A stretch of 64,000 nt of DNA from Armigeres subalbatus (Eukaryota > Arthropoda > Insecta > Diptera > Culicidae), in contig NC_085141.1 of the NCBI RefSeq assembly GCF_024139115.2, positions 135,903,822 to 135,967,821 on the forward strand, given 5' to 3'. Below, in pieces: positions 33,300 to 44,315 of the stretch. The notes below the pieces were generated by a model. It was not told where the DNA came from. It searched no databases and was given only the letters and a program-made list of their open reading frames with translations. The position numbers were made by a program, and so were the translations under genes. Within the stretch, counting starts at the first letter, position 1. Each line of letters starts with the position of its first letter.

Positions 33300-34710
33300 G
33301 GGTGCATTGGAAGCTAAACTCACCTATGCAAGAAACACGCGAGGATGATCTGCGGGAGGTTTTTGTGTAGTCGTAAGGAGGACATTTCGACTGATGCACA
33401 GCGGTTTTTGGGGGCAGCAGGGACTTTGTCCAAGGGCTTGACGACCCCTCCCCATGGCCACTGCGAGTTAGACCGGGACCATCGTCCCTAACCCCTAATC
33501 CCAAGGCGTTAAGCGACTCGTGCCGAGGGGATGCATGGCCAGGGGGGTGAAATAATAAGATAGGCCTTTAACGGAGCCTGTGGGGTACCTGGGCACCCTT
33601 GTCCCTGTACCGCATCATGCTGGGCTCTGGCGTGGTGGACCTCTTTTCCCGAGCAACTCGTGGGACCAAAATGGAAAACCAAGGCAATTCTTCAACTAGT
33701 GGTAGTAGTGTAGGCGACAATCCCTTCGCAAGAGGTGGGTTGTTCAGGTCTCCGCCTAGGAGGTGGAACTCAAGAGGAGCTTGCAGAAACTTCGAAAGTC
33801 GATGTTGGACGCCAAGCTGGAAACGGCGGTCGGGACGGCCAAGTGCGAACCCGTGAAATCTGTGTAGTCGAGGTCTACCCAGACTGAGGCCCAAGAATTC
33901 GCGGATTTGGGCAAGGTCGAATCGACCGAGGGCGTGCCAGCGAAGACGGTGGTGCCAAAGTCTACCCAGACTGAGGCTCAAGTATTCGCTGGTACGTCGG
34001 GGGTGACTGCTCCAACGGAGCAGACACAAAAACGGGAGAGACAGTCTCCAGGGGATGAGCTCCCTGGGGGCCGCTCCAAAACGAGGAGGGTTACTACCCC
34101 GAACAAGGGTAGTGGGGCTGGGAAGCTGAACCCCGGCCAGGTACCTCCAAAATCGGGGGAGGAAGGACCTGGAAAGGTCCGTCCACCCAGGAAAGACGGT
34201 GGTAAGAGGTTACGGCAGGCTGAGAGCTCTCAGCCGCCCCAGACCAGGGAAATAGAGGGGGATGACGCCTCCTGTACCCTGGTCAAGAACAAGAGGAAAC
34301 CGAAGACGTCAAGGGCCGAAAAGAAGGCCCAGGCGAATGAGGGTAGCAAGAAGTCTAGGGTAGGCGCCAATCGCTCCAGGGGCGATGCCCTAGTCATCAC
34401 GGCGGACGAGGCTCGGTGAACTTGGCGCCGACGTACGTCGAATAAGACGTACCCGGATGGGCGAGATGATCCTCGAGCTAAAGCGGGGCGTCTTGCAAAA
34501 GGGCACCGCCTACAGGAAGTTGGCGGAGGAAGTCCTAGGCGAGACGGTCAATGTGAGGGCACTCACGGCGGGGTTGAATCTAAGGGTTAAAGACCTGGAC
34601 GAAGTCGAAGAGCTCGTCACGGCACTGCGGCGACAGTGTGAAGTGGAGGCGTCCACCGCAGCCGTTCGGCTACGGAAAGGTCCGGCAGGGACACAGGTAG
34701 CATTGGTCTT
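33300..34710 (+). pseudogene. R1-like non-LTR element: 5' UTR and ORF1 (gag) remnant
   Basis: GC-rich sequence unlike its AT-rich surroundings starts near 33300. After a leader, an ATG at 33670 opens MENQGNSSTSGSSVGDNPF. The gag then continues in several frames through a Lys/Arg/Pro-rich low-complexity part (33907-34419) and an RGVLQKGTAYRKLAEEVLGE to ALRRQCEVEASTAAVRLRKG region (34457-34700), typical of the central gag of R1-type elements. The zinc-knuckle end is missing, cut at the junction with ORF2 near 34710. An internal repeat TCTACCCAGACTGAGG occurs at 33876 and 33961. Confidence 0.65.
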
Positions 34711-37474
34711 CGACACACGAGGGCTTCGTCATTGCCAAAATCAACGGGGTCTTCTTCTGCAGCTGCTATGCGCCTCTTCGATGGCCGATCGAGCAATTCG
34801 GTCGAATGCTAGATTGTTTGACGGCTAACTTGATGGGGCGTAGGCCGGTGGTGATAGCGGGGGACTTCAACGCTTGGGCTGTGGAATGGGGAAGCCGATC
34901 CACGAATCAACGGGGGCAGATCCTGCTGGAATCACTGGCCATGTTGTATGTGGACTTGGCTAATGTCGGTACCAAAAGTACCTACAGCTGGAACGATGCC
35001 GAGTCGATTATCGACGTTACGTTCTGGAGCCCTGGCCAAACGAGTAGTTCGAACTGGAGGGTAGATGATGGCTACACTCACAGCGACCACCTGGCGGTTC
35101 GCTACAGTATCGACTATACGACCAGCATTCAGCGGACGGAAGAAGGGGCGCGACCTAGCCCTCATATGTGGAAGACATCATACTTCGACGACGAGGTGTT
35201 TAAGGAAGCGCTCCGCCGCGAGCACAATACTCTCGGTCTGAGCGGCGAGCAGCTGGTAACAGTACTTTCGCGTGCATGCAATGCCACCATGCCTAGGAAA
35301 GTCCACCCTAGGAATGGGAGACCACCGGCTTACTGGTGGACTCAAGCAATTGCGAACCTGCGCCGCGCCTGCCTACGGGCAAGGAGGCGGATGCAGCGAG
35401 CCCGCACAGAAGAGGAGCGTGTTGAACAACGAGTGGCGTTCGTAGCTGCTAGAGCCACTCTGAAGACTGAGATTAGATCAAGCAAAAAAGCCTGCTTCGA
35501 GGGCCTGTGTCAAAGTGCCAACGCGAATCCATGGGGTGACGCCTATAGGGTCGTAATGGCCAAGACACGTGGGGCGATGGCCCCTACAGAGCGGTCTCCA
35601 GAGATGCTGGAGAGGATCATCACGGGGCTCTTCCCACGTCACGACCCAAGTCCCTGGCCTCCCTTTGTGGAGCTGCCACGGGCCAGGGTGGCCGACGAGG
35701 GAAGAGTAACGGTGGCGGAACTTGCGGGGATTGCACAGTCCCTTAGTGTAGGTAAGGCGCCAGAACCGGATGGTATTCCGAGCCTGGCCATCAAAGCGGC
35801 CATTGCTGAGGCTCCCGAGATGTTCAGATCTGTCATGCAGAGATGCCTGTACGAAGCTGTCTTCCCTGAAGCATGGAAAAGGCAGAGCTTGGTCCTATTG
35901 CCAAAGGCGGGAAAACCACCGGGGGATCCGTCGGCATATAGACCAATATGCCTGCTTGATACGGCGGGGAAGGTGCTCGAGAAGATCATCCTCAACAGGT
36001 TGTTGATACGCACGGAGAGTGCGGATGGTCTATCGAGTAACCAGTTTGGCTTTCGAAAGGGTAAGTCGATCGTAGACGCTATCTTATCGGTTACCAAATC
36101 CGCGGAGATAGCTATCCAGCGTAAGAGGAGGGGAGTTCGCTATTGTGCAGTAGTGACTCTCGCGTGAGGAATCCTTTCAATAGTGCCAGTTGGGCAGCTA
36201 TTGCAGATGCGCTCCTGCGTCTTGGAATTCCCGAGTACCTGTACAAGATTCTCGGAAGCTACTTCCAGAATCGAGTACTGGTATACGACACGGAGGCGGG
36301 TCAGAAGTGCGTTGACATAACCTCAGGGGTTCCGCAAGGTTTTATACTGGGTCCGGTGTTATGGAACGTCGTGTACGACGGTGTCTTGAGGTTGAAGTTC
36401 CCGGTGGGCGTGGTAATCGTCGGCTTCGCTGACGATATTACGCTGGAGGTCTACGGCGAATCGATCGAAGAGGTGGAGTTGACTGCAGCCCACTCGATCG
36501 CAATTGTGGAGGAGTGGATGAGTTCCAGGAAGTTAGAACTGGCTCACCACAAGACTGAGGTGGTTGTTGTTAACAACCGAAAGTCGGAGCAACAAGCGGC
36601 GATAAGGGCAGGCAACTGCACGGTCACCTCTGAACGCTCCATCAAACTCTTGGGGGTAATGATCGACGATAAGCTCACCTTTGGTAGCCACGTCAATTAC
36701 GCCTGCAAGCGTGCCTCCACAGCTATAGTGGCATTGTCCCGGATGATGTCCAATAGCTCTGCGGTTTATGCCAGCAAGCGCAAACTTCTGGCTAGCGTTG
36801 CTCTGTACATACTGAGGTATGGGGGACCAGCTTGGGGCACGGCCCTGCGTATTAACTGCTACAGAACGAAGTTAGAAAGTACGTATAGGCTCATGTGCCT
36901 AAGAGTTGTGAGCGCGTACCGTACCGTGTCGCACGATGCACTTTGCGTCATCACCGGTATGATGCCTATTGACATCGTTATCGGTGAAGACATAGAGTGC
37001 TTCGAAATGCGTGGCACGAGAGGCATCCGTAGGACTGTCAGGTTGGCCTCAATGGTCAAATGGCAGCGTGCATGGGACAGTTTCACTAAGGGTAGATGGA
37101 CACATAGGTTGCTACCGGAGATAGGTACGTGGGTCAAGAGGCGCCATGGGGAAATCACTTTCCACCTGACCCAGGTCCTTACAGGCCATGGTTGCTTCAG
37201 ACAGTATCTACACCGGTTCGGACATTCGGCCTTGCCCGAGTGTCCGGTGTGCGCAGGTTTAGAGGAAACGGCGGAACACGTGTTGTTCGTGTGCCCGCGT
37301 TTTCGCACAATGCGTGACCACATGCTTGCCACATATGGTCTGGACACTACCCCGGACAACCTCGTCCGGAGGATGTGTAAAGATGAAGTTGGCTGGAACG
37401 CTGTTTTATCGTCTATCGTCCAAATCGTCTCGGAGCTACACAGAAGGTGGCGCGTGGACTCGAGGAATGGCTAG
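34710..37474 (+). pseudogene. R1-like non-LTR ORF2: endonuclease and reverse transcriptase
   Basis: The APE endonuclease is entered in its middle (GFVIAKINGVFFCSCYAP, about 34715), then has GDFNAWAVEWGS (34862 on) and SDHLAV (about 35080). RT motifs follow: GKAPEPDGIPS, SAYRPICLLDTAGKVLE, NQFGFRKGKSIVDA, SGVPQGFILGPVLWN and the catalytic GFADDI (about 36420). The tail holds a Cys-His finger CPVCAGLEETAEHVLFVCP (37239 on). One base is missing at about 36163 (CTCGCGTGAGG where CTCGACGTGAGG is expected), which breaks the frame. The 5' part of the endonuclease is deleted. R1-clade placement is inferred from motifs. Confidence 0.85.
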
Positions 37475-38090
37475 TTCAGGCGCAAATAAGAGGTGGTCCA
37501 AGGGATCGGAGTCGGCTTCATGGGTCATACCGGAACTCGATCCTTTTATCGAACAAGTGGCCGCGTGAAGAACAACATGCTATCGTCGCTTTCACGGCGT
37601 CGGTCAACCGGGCGGGTTCCGAGCCCGAGGACGGAAAGGGGTCCTCGTCAAGGCTGGGGCAGGCGTAGGCACCGCGTCGCCAAGTCCTTCTGCGTGCTGG
37701 CGAATAGGCCCTATCGCAGAAAGGTCAATTTGGGGTGCACGCGGCATCATCATTCTTGATACCAGTCGTGCAGAGGGAAGCAGGCGCGAAGTCGACCCTT
37801 CCCACCTTCCGAGGACATAGGGCGTGGTAAGGCCACCTGGAAAGCCGGCAATGCGCTGGCACGATACCATGGTGTTCTTCTAAAAAAGCGAGTCACGATG
37901 TTCGATGCTGCAAGGACACGCAGCTAACCTCGAGGGTGCGTTATGCACTGGCTCCCTTTGAAGCATTACTTTCTGGTTGTACCGAGGTGACCTCCCTCGT
38001 TGGAGGTGACCCCTAACCCCACACTTCCTGGACAACCAGGATGTCGGTTGAGCAGATTCCCCCTCCATTGCTTAGGAAGAAAAAAAAACA
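37475..38090 (+). other. 3' UTR of the R1-like element
   Basis: GC-rich non-coding sequence continues past the ORF2 stop to a short A-run (GAAGAAAAAAAAACATCGG) near 38080, after which composition changes. The several short frames here are not convincing. Confidence 0.55.
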
Positions 38091-38184
38091 TCGGTTTCTG
38101 CCCGGGCGCTTCCCAACCCCCACACGATCTGATATGTCTTCTCAGGTGCCTGGTTGCAGACTTTCGTTGATCTTACTCCAAGCA

Positions 38185-39004
38185 CCTAAACGACTTCGAA
38201 TTGGCGGATGACGTTGCACTACTCGCGCAACGGCGCTCTGATATGCAGAGTAAGCTCAACGACCTTGCCGATCGCTCCTCCTCGGCAGGTTTAGTCATCA
38301 ACGTCAACAAAACCAAATCGTTGGATGTAAACACGGTGACTCCTTCCAGTTTCACAGTAGCCGGGCAACCAGTGGAGAATGTTGAAAGCTTCCAATATCT
38401 TGGTAGCCAAATGGCGTCAGACGGCGGTACCAAGATCGACATAGGCGCACGGATCAAGAAAGCAAGGGCTGCCTTTGCGAGTTTAAGAAATATCTGGAAA
38501 AACAGGCAGATAAGTGAACGCACCAAAATACGAATTTTCAACTCTAACGTGAAATCTGTGCTGTTATACGCTAGCGAAACATGGTGTGTATCAGTGGAGA
38601 ACACTCAACGGCTGCAGGTGTTCATTAACAGATGCCTGCGGTATATAATTCGGGCCTGGTGGCCTCACAACTGGATCTCAAACAACGAGCTCCATCGTCG
38701 TTGTCACCAGAGGCCGATAACAACAGAAATTCGGGATCGGAAGTGGGGCTGGGTCGGCCACACTCTACGTAGGGGCGGAAATGAAATCTGTAAGCAAGCA
38801 TTAGACTGGAACCCAGCGGGACATCGCAGCAGAGGCAGACCCAGAGGCTCATGGCGGAGAAGCCTCAATAAAGAAATAAAAGAAGTCGACCGAAATCTAA
38901 CCTGGCAACAGGTTAAAGCGATAGCCGGGCATCGCTCAGGATGGAGATCTTTCAAGTCGGCCCTTTGCACCACCGGAGGTGTACAGGATCCATAAGTAAG
39001 TAAG
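38185..39004 (+). pseudogene. second RTE-type retrotransposon, 5'-truncated, with (TAAG) tail
   Basis: From LADDVALLAQRRSDMQSKLN (catalytic A/FADD) the frame stays open to 38995: GLVINVNKTKSLDV, FQYLGSQMASDGGTK, TKIRIFNSNVKSVLLYASET, LQVFINRCLRYII, WGWVGHTLRRG and SRGRPRGSWRR. These match the common animal RTE-like RT C-terminus and differ clearly from the 42-1210 family. The 12-bp duplication TTACTCCAAGCA flanks it (38173-38184 and 39005-39016), and its 3' end is (TAAG)3. The clean frame and exact duplication suggest a fairly young, 5'-truncated insertion. Confidence 0.85.
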
Positions 39005-39061
39005 TTACTCCAAGCAAAGATACGATACACTGAAAACAACCTTGTTTTTTGAGAGTTACAG

Positions 39062-39370
39062 TTACACTTGTTTGGAGGGAGTAATACGAAGGGCAGGGAT
39101 TGACACGAGTGGTGCGATTTTCATGAAGTCCGCCCAGTTATTTGGTTTCACTGACGATGACGTAACTTTGAGAGGATGGAGCAAGCCTACATCAGACTGA
39201 AAATCGAAGCTTAGCGGATTGGACTAGTCATCAACACGTCGAAGACGAAGTACATGATAGGAAGAGGTTCCAGAGAAGACAACGTAAGCCACCCCCTACG
39301 AGTTTGTATCGGTGGTGACGAAATCGAGGTGGTTGAAGAATTCGTGTACTTGGTCTCACAGGTGACTACA
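39062..39370 (+). pseudogene. RTE-like internal fragment
   Basis: GGAGGGAGTAATACGAAGGG leads to an RT palm stretch corresponding to LEGVIRRAGIDTSG, LFGFTDDD (catalytic site altered), INTSKTKYMIGRG and EIEVVEEFVYLV. Frameshifts and stops interrupt it. It belongs to the same family as 6955-8180. Confidence 0.7.
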
Positions 39371-40195
39371 GGGGAATAAATTTGGATTTTCAAATATATA
39401 TTTTCTAAGGCATTTCGGACATAGTTCAACATATACTTAGTTTGAGTTATTGCCTTGGCATTGTATTTCTATTTGTTTAATACTCAAATGTATATGCCTA
39501 ACTGACGGTTATGTAAACATTTCATAAACAATGTTGCTGGTAGTTCTTTTGTTTTTTTTGTGTTTTCTTTTGTATTTGTGGTTCGCTATCTGTTGCGGAA
39601 AAATCTACTCCCCTACGTATGTGTATTTTGTTTGAGTAATCCATTCCACATACTTTCTAAAAGTCTTACAAGTTTCACAAACTCTTCTCTATTAATGTCC
39701 ACTACGATAATGTATCGGTTCTGTGTCTTGTCTACGATTAAATGCGGTAATTTGTTTTGTATATTGGTAGCTTAACCTTGTTCCTTTTTTGACTAGACTC
39801 ACTTCATTCTTGTACAAATTACCGAGTTTGCGAGCTGATACGGCTTATACATATCTACAGTTACGTGAATATCGCAACGTGTTCACTTATAGCTACTGCA
39901 TTCCTACGCGAGTACTTCATTTTCATTCGTCAGCGTTTAACCTGACTTTGTTTTACGTAAAACTAAAATTTAATAAAATTGGTTATCTTTGGAAAACAAG
40001 TGCGAAAGCGTTCGATAAAATATCTCTACAAAACTGACATTATTGGTTGTTCCATTGGTAGACGTTGTTGTTTCTTTCCTAATTGCTTAACAAACTACTA
40101 AGTAATGATCGAAAAGAATGACTAGAATTGGTTTGGTGCTTAATTTGTTCGCTGCAGTAGGGCTGGTCTACATTGTGCGATTTGACTAGGGTTGT
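39371..40195 (-). other. probable 3' UTR / downstream region of the WSCD gene
   Basis: AT-rich DNA directly 3' of the WSCD stop codon. No other gene is seen. A polyadenylation site could not be fixed. Confidence 0.4.
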
Positions 40196-42725
40196 TTAGT
40201 AGGATCGGAACCGTCCCAGGGCGGCGTACACTTCGGCCCGTTTCTCATCAATCGCTACGTGCATGGCTGGACTGTAAGGGTCGAACTGCAAGATTCGCTT
40301 CTTCCTCCGGTAGATTCCTTCTTTGCGCATCAATGCACATGCTAGAAGCTCCTGAAATGCGTAACTTGTATGATGAGTTTATATTGCTGGTGCAGGTTTA
40401 GAAAACATACATCGTTGATTGGGAACTTGAGAAACTTAAGGATACTCCGTAATGTTCCCTCGACGTTCTCCACCAGATCATCATAGAAGATTAGTTTCAC
40501 TTCACCGGTAAAATTTTTCGCCCAGGACAGGTTGGTCTGCTCCCAGGCCCATAGTTTGTTTTTAACAAATTGCGTCCAATCTAAAGTTAAGATGCTTTTT
40601 ATATTAATGTGTCAGATCGCGTTTTAATTTAGGATACTTACACCGACCCTTGGTTCGTCGGTATCGGTCGGGCGAGGCAAATCCTACGTGGCCACCACTC
40701 TGGCGGTTAAACTCGGCTAATATTGCTTTTTCAGGGTCTCTGACCAGCAGGATAGCTTTTCCGTATACGGCCCATGCCTGTGGACCCCATTCGTGCGTTT
40801 TTACTACCAAGACCTGGAAGAAAAAAAGGGAATAAAGGTGAGGATTGGTGGAAAGGAATCTCCTTCTCTACTAAAAGGCATTATTTATTTTTATTCCTGT
40901 TCGAATGTGCCACTGAGATCAACGATGAATTATGTAGTTTTAGGAATGAAATATCATGAAAATCAAAACAATAATAATGTTATGTTATCATGCATTGCAA
41001 CCCTATCCAGGGGGTCCGTAGAGTAGTTGTCTACACGTCTGACTCTAAATCAGATGGTCATGGGTTCGATTCCCACCCCCTCCACACCCTTTAAATATTA
41101 TAAGAGGTGATGGTCTATATGACTTTAAACGAATGCAAAAGTCTACGGCCATAAAAACAAACGAATTCTAATTGTAAGACAATTAGAAAAATACAATACA
41201 GCCGATAAAGAAGAGCATGATTGTAAAACTCCATTGAAGTATAAATAGAAATAGGTAGACATATGGCTTGCGATGGCGGTCCAGTTAGGTTTGGGTGGTG
41301 CACAAACAGAAAGAAGAAGAAGAGAAGAGCCCTATCCACATTCCAGTCTTGATTCTATGTAGTATCCCCCTAGTTGAACGTCAAACCCTGCCTCTAAAAG
41401 ATAATCTTCAACTGTGAAAAACATTCGTGTTTTCCTCGAATTACCATTTTTCCCCAAACCATGCAAAGATAGTGCATGTATGTATGCATGAAGATGAACC
41501 TTAAGGCCTCTCACGGTGTCATTTAGAATGGCTGCCTTGAAACAAGATTTTTTTTGAAAGAAAACTTTAATTGTTGGTACAATCAATGTTAATTACTATG
41601 TCTGAAACTCGATTTGTGCAATTATTGCACAACATGTGAAAGATTTAGTTCAAAAAAATGTATTGGAGGGTAACATTTTTCGAACTAAATCTTTCACTCG
41701 CCATCTCTGGATAATTATTATCTAGAGAGTAAAGATTTGAAATTTCAAAAATCGGATTTTATTTGTTCATTTCGTTCAGTAAGAAAGGGGGATCTATTTC
41801 TAACTTTTAAACGCTCTTTCGTTTGATCATGCCTACACACATCAGATAGAGATTATAGCCTTTTTGTAGAATTTATCAAATATATTTCAAATCTTTATAT
41901 GATGCAAACAGAAGCACAGGATTGGGACTAGGGTTAAAAAAATAGAAAAATGTAACTAAAAAAGCAGCTCTTAACTTACCGATGAATTAGCAACATTTTC
42001 TGCCGGAAAACCACTTTTAAGTAGGCCATAATCTTTGTACACACTTCCGGTCAGAACACCTGCAACGATTACCGGACATTAGTCAATCACTTTACCATAA
42101 GCCATTCAGCACACAAAATCTAACCCGTGGATTGCTGCAGCAGATACCGCAGCCACGTGTTCCCGCTACCGGGAAAAGACACCAGCGCCGTCAGTTCCCG
42201 TCCGTTGTTGCTGGAAGACTTCTGGTGCCCATCGTTTACTATTCTATCACTAGTTGTTATCTTATTGGTATCAAATTTGTTGCTGTTACTATTAGGCCAT
42301 TGCGAAGACGAATGGAACTCAGCCGCCGTGGCTGACCGTTGCGGGCTGTGTTTGATGCTGACATCGTTGTGCCGTTGTGGTGGTTGCAGCTGGGGATCGT
42401 GAAGTGGTTCACCTTTTCTAAACTGTTGGATCGGTTGGAACTTTTTCACGAAATGCCCAGGGAAGGTTTGCAGCAGCTTGTAGGCCTTCGGTGAGGGTGG
42501 AGGGCTATCCATGTAGCGGAGCTCGGTGCACCATTGCAGGGGTGGTTTCTTGCCCAGCAGTCCCAGGTCCCTGTTTCGGAGGGTTTCGAACTCGCCATAC
42601 CCCCGTGCATGGTTACGCTTCTGCTGCGGACTCTGTAGGCTGACGAAGGACAGAAACAGAATACCGCCGATGTACACCAGAATGGTACCGGCCAACCCAA
42701 AGAGTCGCCAACCGCGCAGTGCCAT
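40196..42725 (-). CDS. WSCD-family sulfotransferase (orthologue of Drosophila CG9164 inferred), complete in five coding exons
   Basis: Exons joined on the minus strand are 42725-42125, 42059-41980, 40813-40642, 40580-40411 and 40351-40196. All junctions are GT-AG, phases agree, and the total is 392 codons plus stop. Residues 8-30 form a membrane anchor, so a type II Golgi-type protein is expected. Residues 31-178 are a Gln/Ser/Asn-rich stem. The sulfotransferase domain starts with the PAPS 5'-phosphosulfate loop [15 protein letters not shown] (182-196), followed by [34 protein letters not shown] and LLVRDP (249-254, 3'-phosphate site). The C-terminus is [15 protein letters not shown] to GRFRSY. 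Vertebrate WSCD1/2 carry WSC domains that are absent here. An acceptor (TTGCAG) 20 bases before the ATG implies an upstream 5' UTR exon. The start is chosen as the first ATG that gives the anchor. Confidence 0.9.
41010..41083 (+). tRNA. tRNA-like SINE head, anticodon position CTA
   Basis: The anticodon stem TCTGA/TCAGA with loop CTCTAAA places CTA at 34-36, which would read UAG. The T arm TGGG-TTCGATT-CCCA is intact. Three inner acceptor pairs mismatch, so this is a pol III promoter remnant, not a working suppressor tRNA. Confidence 0.55.
41010..41329 (+). mobile_element. full-length tRNA-derived SINE with 9-bp target duplication
   Basis: CCCTATCCA at 41001-41009 and 41330-41338 flanks 320 bp. 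The head is tRNA-like with B box GGTTCGATTCC (41063-41073). Next comes an unrelated body, and the tail is (GAA)n-like (AGAAAGAAGAAGAAGAGAAG). These are the hallmarks of a SINE moved by LINE machinery. It lies in intron 3 of the WSCD gene, antisense to that gene. The body does not match Feilai, so it is a different SINE family. Confidence 0.85.
41636..41695. mobile_element. 60-bp hairpin, minimal relative of the tRNA-bearing foldbacks
   Basis: GTGAAAGATTTAGTTC-AAAAA on the left and its inverse GAACTAAATCTTTCAC on the right enclose ATGTATTGGAGGGTAACAT. The TGTATTGGAGG(g)TAAC core and GTGAAAGATTTA arm match the arm of the 19180-19495 element, but no tRNA segment remains. It lies in the WSCD intron. 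Confidence 0.6.
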
Positions 42726-42745
42726 GGCAGGGCATTTTACAGAAG

Positions 42746-43430
42746 CTGCAATGGAGGGAGAGAAAATCGTAAATTGAATTTTTGATCCGACGGTTGAGTT
42801 GCTACAAATTGATATTTCCATTTCTCTGAAGTGGCTTACATTAAAAATTGAAAACGCGCTCTATCTACCACTCATCGATTGCGATGGATTTTCTTTCGAG
42901 AATGAGAAATCTAATGAAATTGGAGTCGTTTCCAGAAGTATCCACGTTGACGGTGAGAACTTTTTCTATTTCAAATGTATGCTTATACTTGAAGTAAACT
43001 AACTTTATATGCTGCCTTGTCATTTATCAGTGAACCACACGGTCGGCAATATTGCTAATGCTATTGATGACGTAGACCAGCAATTGCATTGAGGAAACAA
43101 GCACCTAAAACCTGATTTGGTTTGATAAGATAATCAACAAAAACACACCTTGGCAATATACTCATTCATGGTGGTCAATTGACAGCGTCACAAAATTTGC
43201 TTTAGATTTCAAATTGTAATGATATTCTACATTTAATATTCCAAATAAGGTTATATAGGTTTTAGATCATCAATCATCATGCATTAATTTATTTTGGAAT
43301 GATGTCTTTAGACAAATTACAAATTAAGAACAAATATAAAATTACGGGAAATAGACCAATCAGATAATCAAAAAAAAAATTACAAATAAAACGAAATAGA
43401 TCATTTAAAAAATGAGACAAATTGGGTAAA
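42746..43430. other. upstream intron of the WSCD gene, nothing else recognised
   Basis: A splice acceptor (CTCCATTGCAG, ending at 42746 on the minus strand) marks this as intronic or 5' flanking DNA of the WSCD gene. Short frames are not convincing. Confidence 0.4.
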
Positions 43431-43438
43431 GTATAGAG

Positions 43439-44180
43439 CAGAGGTTCCCAATCTTTTGGATATGCGACCCACCTAGCAGAATCCCATATTGCTTGCGACC
43501 CACCAGGTACCAAATGCATTGATTTTGTGAAATTAGATAAAAATGAGTACGCGTTCGATTAGACAAATTATAATAAATTGCTTTATATCCCATCATTGTA
43601 TTTGTCAAAAATCCGTCAATTTTTTGGATTGGATGAGAATTGGATCTGGATGGAATTTGAACTGAATTTGGGTTGGATTTGGATTGGATTTGAAATTTAT
43701 TCAGATTGGATTGGAATTGGATTTCGATTTTATTAGGATTGGATTTGAATTAGATTTGGATTGGATTTGAAATAGATTTGGATTGGATTTGATTTTTTTT
43801 ATTTCCTTATTAAAGTGAATTTTAAATTATAAATAAAGTTCATCACTAGATTGGATTTTAAATAGATTTGGATTTGATTTAGATCGGATTCGAATTGAAT
43901 TAGGATTGGTGTTGGATTGGGTTCGGGGCTTACATTTGAATTGTATAGGACTTCTTTCTACTTGCCCAAATATCGTATAACAAAAAAAGCCGTTGACCTC
44001 GTCAGGTTTGTTGTTCTTTAATCATCCAATCATAAGTTAGATCCTAATTCAAAATATGGAATATTGTGTTACAAAGTCATGTGGTAACAAAGTTATGAAT
44101 TAAGATTTGTCTTTTGCGACCCACCACTGAACAGCCCACGACCCCCCTGGGGGTCGCGACCCACAGTTTGGGAACCTCTG
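43439..44180. mobile_element. hAT-type non-autonomous element 1 (742 bp)
   Basis: The ends CAGAGGTTCCCAA (43439) and TTGGGAACCTCTG (to 44180) are hAT-like, with sub-terminal GCGACCCAC motifs on both sides. The 8-bp duplication GTATAGAG (43431-43438 and 44181-44188) is the hAT length. The inside is mostly GGATTTGGATTGGATTT low-complexity repeat (43620-43960). There is no transposase. Confidence 0.85.
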
Positions 44181-44315
44181 GTATAGAGCACAGGTCCCCA
44201 AACTTGATAATTATTGTATTATATAAAATATTGGATTTTGATTGAATTTGCATTTGATTGACATTGGATTTGGGTTGGATTTGGATTCGATTTAAATTCG
44301 ATTTGGATTTGGCAT

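Noticed and set aside
33568..34029. 153-codon minus-strand frame
   Set aside because: It lies opposite the GC-rich gag of the R1-like element and has no recognisable motif of its own.
41010..41083. Functional amber suppressor tRNA
   Set aside because: The anticodon position reads CTA, but acceptor pairs are broken and the segment is the head of a SINE with body, tail and target duplication.
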